64,000 nucleotides of DNA from assembly GCF_004102745.1 (NCBI RefSeq), contig NZ_RLII01000004.1:1-64000 (forward strand). Direction: 5' to 3'. The position numbers and the translations under genes were made by a program. This document shows positions 10,214 to 18,600 of the stretch, piece by piece; position 1 is the stretch's first letter; each line of letters begins with the position of its first letter. The stretch is from Acetivibrio mesophilus (GTDB lineage: Bacteria > Bacillota > Clostridia > Acetivibrionales > Acetivibrionaceae). Below the pieces are notes generated by a model. It was not told the DNA's origin and made no database searches. It was given only the letters and a program-made list of their open reading frames with translations.

Positions 10214-10222
10214 TTCGACAAA
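10214..10222 (-). promoter_or_regulatory. 0A box upstream of spo0A
   Basis: On the minus strand the sequence reads TTTGTCGAA, an exact match to the Spo0A binding consensus. It lies about 66 bases upstream of the spo0A TTG and just before a TATAAT at 10206-10201. Binding here would touch the core promoter, so autoregulation is likely. Whether the effect is activation or repression cannot be told from position alone. Confidence 0.65.
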
Positions 10223-10422
10223 ATTTCAATATACTGGGTAATTAAATTGCTTTTTATACTGCTCATTTTACATATATAATAGCGCTCATTCATTTCCTGT
10301 AATCACTGGTATTTATGGATTTTGTAACGCGAACAAATCTTTTATTAAATTTGTCAATCTAAAAGGAATATCTTAAAATTCCTCGGAAATATGCAAAATT
10401 CCGGGAAATATGCAGTTTATGT

Positions 10423-10461
10423 AAAATATGTGTATCCTCCCTACGAAAATACACATATTTT
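10423..10461 (-). terminator. Candidate terminator after spoIVB
   Basis: AAAATATGTGTAT at 10423-10435 and ATACACATATTTT at 10449-10461 form a perfect 13-bp stem with a 13-base loop. On the minus strand it lies 40 bases after the spoIVB stop and ends in a T-run. The stem is AU-rich, so efficiency may be modest. Confidence 0.55.
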
Positions 10462-10500
10462 AATGCCCCACGAAAACTATTGATGAAGTAATAATTTCCC

Positions 10501-11838
10501 TTAAGAAGCATTGGCCATTTCAAGATTTTGCAAATTGGCATCAGCCATATTCTTAATCATCCACTCAATTAGTATGCCATACCCTCTTGTAGGGTCATTC
10601 ACCAGTACATGAGTTACAGCTCCTACCAGCTTACCATCCTGTAAGATAGGACTTCCTGACATACCCTGAACAATTCCTCCCGTTGCTTCAAGAAGTCTGT
10701 CGTCAGTCACCCTAATAATCATTCCCTTCAAACCATTGGCACTTTTCCTTGAAACCTTCTCAATCTCAATACTATACTCTTCAACATTTTTTCCGTCTAT
10801 GTTGGCAAGTATGGTAGCAGGCCCCTCCTTTATATCATTTCTTAATGCTATTGGATACCTGACGTTTGAGAATTTGTCCAAAGCCGTATCGTTTAAAGTT
10901 CCATATATGCCATAATGGCTGTTTTTAATTATTTTTCCCAAGCTACCGCTATCTTCTATCAGTACACCCTTAAGTTCTCCAGGATTGCCCTTTGTACCTC
11001 TTTTTATAGTCAGAATATTTGATTCAATGAGTTCTCCTCTTTCAACAGGCATAATGGACCCCGTATCAATATCAGTGATTCCGTGTCCCAGTGCTCCAAA
11101 ACCTTTTGTCCCCGGGTCATAGAATGTCAGAGTACCAATACCTGCTGTGCTGTCTCTCACCCACATCCCCACACGGTACTTATTATCCTCAACCGATTTG
11201 ACCGGTGTCATTTTTGCATTGTTGTAGCTGTTTCCTCTCTTATATTTTACCCATATGTTTTCACCCATGCTTTTTTCTACTTCACTTATCAAATCATAGG
11301 CAGTATCAATCCGGTTGTTGTTTATTTCAAAAATGAGATCTCCCGGTTTTAGCCCCGAATCCCTGGCCGGAAGCAGCTTCTTCCCATCATTGGTTTCAAC
11401 ATCCGACAATCCGATAACCAATATTCCGTCTACCTTTATTTTTACACCTACAGTATTTCCACAGGCTACAACCTCTTTATACGGTACAACGTCAACATAC
11501 ATGGTTTTTAGAGGAATGAGTCCTAAAAGCTTTAAGCTCAAGCTTGTTCTGCCCAGCTTGCTGGCTTTAAACATTACCCTGTTTCCAGCTCCCTTATAAC
11601 CATTATTCACTTTTGAGTCTTCACTGTCAAATATTAATATATCATTATTATCTGATTTGAAATTTACAAGGTTTACAAGAAATGGGTTTGTGAATTTATA
11701 AGTATATTCTTGATCTTCGAATAATGTTAACTGATTCGGAAAAATAAAAATTATTCTTATATATGTTATAGTCAATACTGCAGCACAAACGCTAAAAAAA
11801 ACTATTAACTTTCTTTTTGTGGGTTTTATAAATTTCAA
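10501..11838 (-). CDS. spoIVB: SpoIVB, sporulation signalling serine peptidase
   Basis: A 445-residue forespore peptidase of family S55. From a TTG at 11838 it has a short basic N-terminus, one transmembrane segment (about 11-32), an extracellular beta-rich part, a PDZ domain (about 125-200) and the S55 peptidase domain. His252 lies in GALGHG and the catalytic serine is in GMSGSP (392-397). In Bacillus SpoIVB cleaves SpoIVFA to trigger pro-sigma-K processing. The TTG is chosen because AGGAGGTGATC is 8 bases upstream. Its usual pairing with spo0A downstream is kept. The recN terminator separates it from upstream genes. Confidence 0.95.
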   Translation of the reverse strand: MKFIKPTKRKLIVFFSVCAAVLTITYIRIIFIFPNQLTLFEDQEYTYKFTNPFLVNLVNFKSDNNDILIFDSEDSKVNNGYKGAGNRVMFKASKLGRTSLSLKLLGLIPLKTMYVDVVPYKEVVACGNTVGVKIKVDGILVIGLSDVETNDGKKLLPARDSGLKPGDLIFEINNNRIDTAYDLISEVEKSMGENIWVKYKRGNSYNNAKMTPVKSVEDNKYRVGMWVRDSTAGIGTLTFYDPGTKGFGALGHGITDIDTGSIMPVERGELIESNILTIKRGTKGNPGELKGVLIEDSGSLGKIIKNSHYGIYGTLNDTALDKFSNVRYPIALRNDIKEGPATILANIDGKNVEEYSIEIEKVSRKSANGLKGMIIRVTDDRLLEATGGIVQGMSGSPILQDGKLVGAVTHVLVNDPTRGYGILIEWMIKNMADANLQNLEMANAS

Positions 11839-12033
11839 ACCGATCACCTCCTGGTGTCTTGTTTTGGAAAGCAAAAATTCTAAAAAATTTATTTACATAA
11901 TCATTGCGACATTGATTATTTTTGCCCTCGATTACTAACATTAAATTAACCTATAATAACTTTATTTATTCACCAAAAACAGTACTGAAATAATGTTAAA
12001 AAATAGGCAGCGTGATCTAAATAAAATAAAAGA

Positions 12034-12070
12034 AAAAAAGCTTAGGATTATCCTTCTCCTAAGCTTTTTT
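12034..12070 (-). terminator. Intrinsic terminator after recN
   Basis: AAAAAAGCTTAGGA at 12034-12047 pairs perfectly with TCCTAAGCTTTTTT at 12057-12070 around a 9-base loop. On the minus strand it starts 25 bases after the recN stop and is followed by a T-run. It should separate the nadK-argR-recN transcript from spoIVB. Confidence 0.85.
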
Positions 12071-12094
12071 ATGGCTATTTGAAAAATCTATTTA

Positions 12095-13816
12095 TTAGAT
12101 TCTCTTGTTTTTAAATTCTCTTGCATTGTCAAGCATTTCTTCTGCATGCTTTAATGTGATATCGGTAATACTTGCTCCCCCGATAATCCTAGCAATCTCA
12201 TCCCTCTTTCCTTTTTCATCGAGCTTTTTAACTACTGTCTTTGTATTGCCGTTTTCGGTCATCTTGTCAATATAATAGTTATTGTCTGCCATACAAGCTA
12301 TTTGTGCCAGATGGGTAACGGATATAACCTGATGGGTCTTCGAGATGTAGCAAAGCTTCTCTCCCACCTTCTGGGCAGCAATACCGCTTATCCCAATGTC
12401 AATCTCGTCAAATATCATTGTAGGCATTTTATCTACTTTTGCAAGAATTGTCTTTATGGCAAGCATTACCCTTGACATTTCTCCCCCGGAGGCTATCTTT
12501 GCCAGGGGCTTTAAGGGCTCACCCACATTGGTAGAAATCATAAACTCAACCCGGTCAAGACCATTGTTATTATATTTTCTTTCAGCCTTATCCATTGAAT
12601 CGTCAAAATCTATTTTTACCTTAAGGCTGGTACTTTTCATTTCCAGGTCCTTAAGCTCTTCTCCTATCCTTTCTTCAAGAAGCTTCGACGCTTTGACTCT
12701 CTCATTGCTTATTTCCTTTGCCAATCGGTATAGCTCTTTATCTTCTTCTAGAAGGTTTTCATTTAGCTCCTTCACCAAATCTTCATTATTTAAAATTTCG
12801 TTCAATTCCTTCTGTACTTCAGCCTTATACTCCAGAATCTCTTCTACCGAATCTCCATATTTCTTTTTAAGCCTATATAGTACATCAAGTCTTTCTTCAA
12901 TCTGCATAAGAAGGTTTGGGTCATATTCCACATCGTCCCTGAAGCTACGGATTTCGGAAACAATATCGTCAAGTTCAATAGCAACTGCTTCAATTCTCTT
13001 TTTCAATGAGCCGTATTTATCATCAAATCCCTCAATATTACCAAAATCCAGCACTGACTTATTTATTATATCCAGGGCCGACTCTCCAAATTTGCTTCCG
13101 GTGCCCAAAAACTCATATGCGGTCGAGAGGGTGTTTGTAATTTTTTCAGAATTAACCAATACTTCCCTTTGTCTTGAAAGTTCCTCTTCTTCACCGGTCT
13201 TTAGCTTTGCCTTTTTTATTTCATCAATTTGAAATTTGAGAATATCTATTTTACGCTCCCTTTCATTTCTGTCACCGACCAAGCTCTTCAATTTGCTCTT
13301 AATCTTTCGATATTCCTCAAGATGCTTCAAATACTCATCTTTCAGGCCCTGAAGCTTGGATGAGGCAAAGGAGTCCAAAAGGTCAATATGGCTTTCGATT
13401 CTAAGAAGGGACTGATTGTCATGCTGTCCATGCACATCAATGAGTCTCTCGCCTATTTGCTTTAGCATTGAAACCGTTGCAATTCTGCCGTTAATTCTGC
13501 AGGTATTCTTTCCTGAGGTGGTAAACTCCCTTGATACAACCAGTGTACCATCTTCTTCCCATTCAATTCCAAACCCCTCAAAAAGATCCGAAAGTCTGTC
13601 CTTATCAACTTGAAAAACAGCTTCAACAACAGCCTTATCCCTGCCTGTCCTTATAAGCTCTTTAGACAGCCTTTGACCCAGAATTGCATTTATTGAGTCA
13701 ATTATAATGGACTTACCCGCTCCCGTTTCGCCGGTCAACACATTAAGCCCTTCTCCCAACTCAATTCCAACCCTATCAATTATAGCTACATTCTGAATTT
13801 CCAATCGTTGAAGCAT
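12095..13816 (-). CDS. recN: RecN, SMC-like DNA repair ATPase
   Basis: A 573-residue ATPase for double-strand break repair. Walker A is GETGAGKS (residues 29-36). A coiled-coil middle of about 320 residues rich in K, E and L follows. The ABC signature region (LKPLAKIASGGEMSRVMLAIK) and Walker B (TMIFDEIDIGISG) come near the C-terminus. The ATG at 13816 is chosen because GTGAGGG precedes it at good spacing; a TTG two codons upstream overlaps that site. It follows argR on the same strand, the conserved argR-recN order of Firmicutes. Confidence 0.96.
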   Translation of the reverse strand: MLQRLEIQNVAIIDRVGIELGEGLNVLTGETGAGKSIIIDSINAILGQRLSKELIRTGRDKAVVEAVFQVDKDRLSDLFEGFGIEWEEDGTLVVSREFTTSGKNTCRINGRIATVSMLKQIGERLIDVHGQHDNQSLLRIESHIDLLDSFASSKLQGLKDEYLKHLEEYRKIKSKLKSLVGDRNERERKIDILKFQIDEIKKAKLKTGEEEELSRQREVLVNSEKITNTLSTAYEFLGTGSKFGESALDIINKSVLDFGNIEGFDDKYGSLKKRIEAVAIELDDIVSEIRSFRDDVEYDPNLLMQIEERLDVLYRLKKKYGDSVEEILEYKAEVQKELNEILNNEDLVKELNENLLEEDKELYRLAKEISNERVKASKLLEERIGEELKDLEMKSTSLKVKIDFDDSMDKAERKYNNNGLDRVEFMISTNVGEPLKPLAKIASGGEMSRVMLAIKTILAKVDKMPTMIFDEIDIGISGIAAQKVGEKLCYISKTHQVISVTHLAQIACMADNNYYIDKMTENGNTKTVVKKLDEKGKRDEIARIIGGASITDITLKHAEEMLDNAREFKNKRI

Positions 13817-13908
13817 GACCAAACCCTCACTTCTTTCAGAATTAATAATTTATAAGAAATGATATTTAATCCATCTAAACAACAATGTAAGAGGAATACC
13901 GACATCCA

Positions 13909-14370
13909 TCATCTATCATCGAATTTTACAAGTTTGCTCAGCTTTTCAACAAGCTCCTTGGCAATCTTTTCAGTCCTGCAAACAATAATTACAGTATCAT
14001 CTCCAGCTATTGAGCCAACTATCTCCGAGCGGTTCATGGAGTCAATTGCCGATGCCGATGCCTGTGCCATACCCGGTAATGTTTTAACCACCACTATATT
14101 GTTTGCATAATCACTTGAAACATAAGACTCTGAAAATATTGTCATAAGCCTATTTAACACAGTATTGTCAGTATTGGAAAAAGGTGCATACTTGTACCGT
14201 CCATCTGCTGTCATCACTTTGATGAGCCTTAGCTCCTTTATATCTCTTGATATCGTAGCCTGGGTAACTTCCATCCCTGCTTTCTTCAGTCTGTCAGCAA
14301 TCTCCTCCTGAGTCTCGATGACCTCTTTATCAATAATCTCAAGTATTTTCGCCTGCCTGCTGTATTTCAT
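13909..14370 (-). CDS. argR: ArgR, arginine repressor
   Basis: A 153-residue regulator. The N-terminal winged helix-turn-helix covers about 1-70 and includes [14 protein letters not shown]. The C-terminal oligomerisation and arginine-binding domain covers about 80-150, with [21 protein letters not shown]. Arginine promotes hexamer binding to ARG boxes before biosynthetic and catabolic genes. It begins one base after the nadK stop, so the two are almost certainly translated from one mRNA. The N-terminus ([21 protein letters not shown]) is typical of AhrC/ArgR proteins. Confidence 0.96.
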   Translation of the reverse strand: MKYSRQAKILEIIDKEVIETQEEIADRLKKAGMEVTQATISRDIKELRLIKVMTADGRYKYAPFSNTDNTVLNRLMTIFSESYVSSDYANNIVVVKTLPGMAQASASAIDSMNRSEIVGSIAGDDTVIIVCRTEKIAKELVEKLSKLVKFDDR

Positions 14371-14371
14371 A

Positions 14372-15241
14372 TTACTTCATACTCTCTCCTCTATCATAAA
14401 TTTTACCCCTTAACACATCGAAAAAGTTTTTCTCATTAAACCTTACCATAGGCATTCTTACCTGGGATTTCTTCGTTATGATTATGTCCCCTCCTCTGAC
14501 CTCATATCCATTCTGTCCATCTACGGTAACCATTGCTTCGTGGTGACTACTCTCGGCAACTACCACCTTTATCACCCTGTCAGCCGTAGTTATAAAGGAT
14601 CTTGAATACAAAAGATGCGGACATATAGGAGTAGAAATAATTAAATCTACGTCCGGCTCCACTAAGGGCCCCCCAGCGGAAAGAGAATAGGCTGTTGAGC
14701 CAGTCGGTGTTGAAATAATCAGTCCATCCCCAGGATAGAGGTCCATAAATGCATCATTAATGTATGTCTTGAGGTGTAAAATCCTAGATATCGCTCCTCT
14801 GGAAATAACAACATCATTGAGTACAATATCCTCGGCTACAACCTTTCCATCCCTCACAATAGCGGTATCTAGCATCATTCTTTCATCAATAGTGAATTCA
14901 CCTTCAACCAGATGCTTTGCCGCTTTTTCAATGTCGTTTTTATCAACATCGGCCAAAAAGCCCAGCTTTCCAAGATTGACCCCCAAAAGAGGCTTGCGTT
15001 TTGCTACAATTGTCCTAGCAGCCTTAAGAAAGGTACCATCCCCACCAAGACACACCATCACATCCGACATATCAACCATCTTGTCTTCATTAATATTCAA
15101 CTCTTTATCCCCGGTCTTTGATGCAACATCGTCGCATACAAGGGCCGTCCCGCCCCATTTTCTTATACTGTCCATAAGGATCCTTGTATATTTAAGACCC
15201 TCGTCTTTATCTTCATTAGGTATTATTCCTATCTTCAACAT
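14372..15241 (-). CDS. nadK: NAD kinase
   Basis: A 289-residue ATP-NAD kinase (PpnK family). It has the signature GGDGT at 66-70, followed by [14 protein letters not shown], an NDVVISRG segment, the [16 protein letters not shown] block that binds NAD, and PICPHLL. It phosphorylates NAD to NADP in the cytoplasm. AGAGGGATATA precedes the ATG. In most Clostridia nadK directly follows tlyA; here the two are parted by about 13 kb of accessory genes, so it must have its own promoter in the 15242-15609 spacer. Confidence 0.96.
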   Translation of the reverse strand: MLKIGIIPNEDKDEGLKYTRILMDSIRKWGGTALVCDDVASKTGDKELNINEDKMVDMSDVMVCLGGDGTFLKAARTIVAKRKPLLGVNLGKLGFLADVDKNDIEKAAKHLVEGEFTIDERMMLDTAIVRDGKVVAEDIVLNDVVISRGAISRILHLKTYINDAFMDLYPGDGLIISTPTGSTAYSLSAGGPLVEPDVDLIISTPICPHLLYSRSFITTADRVIKVVVAESSHHEAMVTVDGQNGYEVRGGDIIITKKSQVRMPMVRFNEKNFFDVLRGKIYDRGESMK

Positions 15242-15609
15242 TATATCCCTCTAATTCTAAAAAGTTACAATCCCTCAAAGCTAATATTCTGTATTATGAT
15301 CATCCCTAAATAATCCCATACACTTAATATATAAATCTAAAAGGGTCTTTTCGCAATAATTATATACAATAAATTGTAAAAGCACAACAATTAATAATAC
15401 TTAATTATTAAATATAATTATTAATTATAATTATTTCTTTAGTTTTATTCGATAATAAATAATAAGTGGTATAATGCTGTTTTTTCAGCTGTACCCCATT
15501 GCATTTCCATATTTTGATTTGTACAAATATTCTTTGGTTTTTTTATACTGTGTCGCATTTGTATACATCTTTTATACAGATTGCATGATTTCAGGAGTTG
15601 ATAATAAAT
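15242..15609. other. Divergent AT-rich region between nadK and the pseudokinase gene
   Basis: 368 bases without a gene. A run of almost pure A and T covers about 15355-15440. On the plus strand TTGTAC (15519) and TATACT (15543) resemble -35 and -10 boxes but are too far apart to be convincing. It must hold promoters for both divergent genes. Confidence 0.5.
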
Positions 15610-18600
15610 ATGAACATACTCAACAACAGATATAAGGTAATCACAATTATTAATGAAGACTTATCAAATACATTATATCTTGTTTCAGACATGATAAATG
15701 ATAATAAAAGAATGGCTCTTAAGTTCATCAATCCGGAGCTGATACCTTTAAAAACCATGGAGAATTTTAGAAGGGAGTTTGTCACTCTTTCTTCTTTATC
15801 TCATCCTAACCTTATGCAAATTTATGGCTTTGGAGCGATACAATCCATTGATGGTACCCTGACGTCATCCAAACAGTACTATTGCACCTATGAATATATA
15901 AAAGGCAAAAATATAATTAATGCCGTTTCAAACATGTGCTTTGAAAAAAAGATCGACATTCTTCTTCAAATATGCAATGCTCTAGCCTATTTGCACCGAA
16001 GAGGGTTTTCCTTTAAAAATCTTGACCATAAAAGTATCATTATAACCGAAGTCGATGGCAAGCCTTGCGCAAAACTGATTGGCATGCCCGGAAATGAAGA
16101 TATGGAAAAGACAGTTTTCCGGTTAAAGAAAATATCCAACCAGTTTAAATTGCCTGAAGAAATAAAGTCCAAAAAGAAAAATGATCTTGGGGATCTCTAT
16201 TCTCTGGGAGTTTTGATTTTTTACCTTCTAACAGGTAAGAACCCCAACAGAAATAACTTCTTAAATATCTGGGAGCAGTACCGAAACAATCCTTCATCCT
16301 TAAAATCCGTACCGGATAATGTCGATAGGAAAAGAATACTCGACGTTATCAATAGACTTACTTCCATCAATCCTGCAGACCAATACACAGACGTATACTC
16401 TGTTATTAAGGAAATTGAAGAAATATGCAATATTAAGAAGACCCATTTTCACAATAAATATTTTGAAAAAATTATAACTAAAACTAAGCTCATAGGAAGA
16501 GATGAAAACATAAACCAGCTAAATCTATGGGTAAATGAAGTTTCAAACAATACATGCAAGCAAAAAATAACCTGTATAACCGGTGAAGCTGGTATTGGTA
16601 AAACAAGACTCTTAAGCGAATTTCTGTTTTCTATGTCTCTTGACAAAATAAGGGTATTACACGGTGTGTCTTCCGAGAACGAGGAAAACACCTATGAACC
16701 GGTAAAACAGATACTGGAACAGCTAATACCCTTTTCGCCGTCTGAAATATTGGAAAGCTTTAAATCCGAGCTTGTAAAAATCCTGCCGGATGAAAAAAGC
16801 TTAAAAGGGGCGATTCCAAGTCCAGCTCTGCCTGACGAAAAGGAAAAGCTGAGACTTAAAGTGAGATTATCCAACTTTATATCCAATGTTTTGGAAAAGG
16901 AAGTATCTGTTCTGATATTTGACAATGCCCAATGGCTGGACGAGGCTACTTTAGAGCTTATTGACTATCTTTCAAGCTCAAAAAAGACTCCACTTTGCAT
17001 AATTCTGTCCTACCAGAAAGAACCTATGCTCAAAAACAAGGCAGGACAAAAATATATTCACAAATGGTTAAGCTCATCTATTGCCAATGAGGTCAGCCTT
17101 ACCAGATTTGACTTCGAAGAAACCTGCGAATTTATAAAAAACGTCCTTGCAATAACAAGTTGTCCTGTTGCCTTCTGCACAGAAATGTTCCGTTATACCG
17201 AAGGAAACCCAGGCTTTATAATTGATGCTATTACAGCATTGTTTAAAGAGGGAAAGCTCTACATTGACAACAACGGACAATGGAGCACCGAATTCGATGA
17301 AGATGCCGATTACTCCAGGCTCTATATCCCCCCAAGCATGCATGAAGCTGTGTGGAAGCATATAAATAGTTTGGATGAGATTTCATATAAAGCTTTAGAA
17401 ACAATTTCAGCTTTCAATATGCCAGTATCCTTTGAGGTAATTGAGTCAATATTGGACGCTTCCCACGATGACATAAGGGATATACTTGCGGAGCTTATTT
17501 CCCACCAGATAGTAGAGCAAAGACTTGCGGACTGGGGCTACACCTATGATTTCCACTCGAAAAAAATTAAAAATGAAATATACAAAAAGATTGAACCCTC
17601 TAGAAAAAAAGCCCTTCATAAAAAATGCTCCGAAATTTTAGAGGAAATGTATAAAGACGAGAACAGAGTAAATAAGGATGAGCTTATTTATCATTATATA
17701 AAAACCGGTGAAAAGCAAAAGGCTTTAAATCTTATTATAGAATCGGCAGACAGAATGTTAAAACTCCACATCAATGCCCAAACCATGGCCTATCTGAAAA
17801 AAGGACGTCAGATAGCGAAGGATATTTCCTCTATAAAAGACACCATAAAGATTCTCCTGATGATGGGTGAACTTTATCGCAGGAAAGGAGAAAACCGAAA
17901 GGCCTCTGACTGCTACAATGAGGCTTTGAAATATGCGGTGGAGTTCGATGATAAAGTTGCAATTGCAAAAGTCAAGGAAATGATTGGTGCCCTGTACACA
18001 AGAAAAAATGATTTTGACCGAGCACTGGTCTCACTAAACGAGTCCTTAATGTTGTCCAAAGAAACAGGCTATGTGGAGGGCTATCTTGAAGCCGTCCGAC
18101 GCATATGCTGGGTATATATATTTAAGCGAAAAAACGAAGAAGCAATAGATATGATTAACAAGGTACTTTCGGAATATAGTGACGAAAAATACTCCTTCTA
18201 CCATGCCTCGCTTTATAATGTTCTCGGTACCCATTACCTGGAACAGTCAAATATAAACGAGGCTTTGAATTGCTATAACAAAAGTATAGAGCTTTATCAA
18301 AAAATCAATGAAAATGTTGAAATAGCCTATCCCCTCAACAACATTGCCACAGTATTTGCCGAATTTTTAAACGATAATGCAAAAGCCCGAGAATATTTTG
18401 AAAAATCCCTTCAGATAAATCTTGCAAACAATATGGTTGAAGGAATATCAAGCTGTTATGACAACCTTGGGGAAACTCACCGATTGGAAGACAATTATAC
18501 CCAAGCACTGGAATACTACTTTAAGTGTGAAGAACAAGCAAGGGAAAGTGAGCTTAATTCTCTGCTGTTTACTGTCAATAAAAATATTATGCTTGCCTAC

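Larger units (their letters stand above)
10149..10500. other. Intergenic region between spoIVB and spo0A
   Basis: 352 bases without a gene. It contains the spoIVB terminator hairpin (10423-10461), two direct copies of GGAAATATGCA around 10385-10415, a 0A box (10214-10222), and on the minus strand ACAGGAAAT at 10300-10292, which fits a sigma-H -35 element but lacks a good matching -10. Confidence 0.6.

Noticed and set aside
10281-10300. A sigma-H promoter for spo0A
   Set aside because: Only the -35 element (ACAGGAAAT) matches; no GAAT-type -10 lies at the right distance, so it is noted but not called.
10359-10541. A 60-codon open frame on the minus strand between spoIVB and spo0A
   Set aside because: It overlaps the spoIVB end and the terminator hairpin, has no ribosome binding site and no recognisable protein features.
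15610-16450. An active eukaryotic-type Ser/Thr kinase
   Set aside because: The fold is recognisable but the catalytic HRD Asp and the DFG Asp are missing, so I describe it as a pseudokinase.
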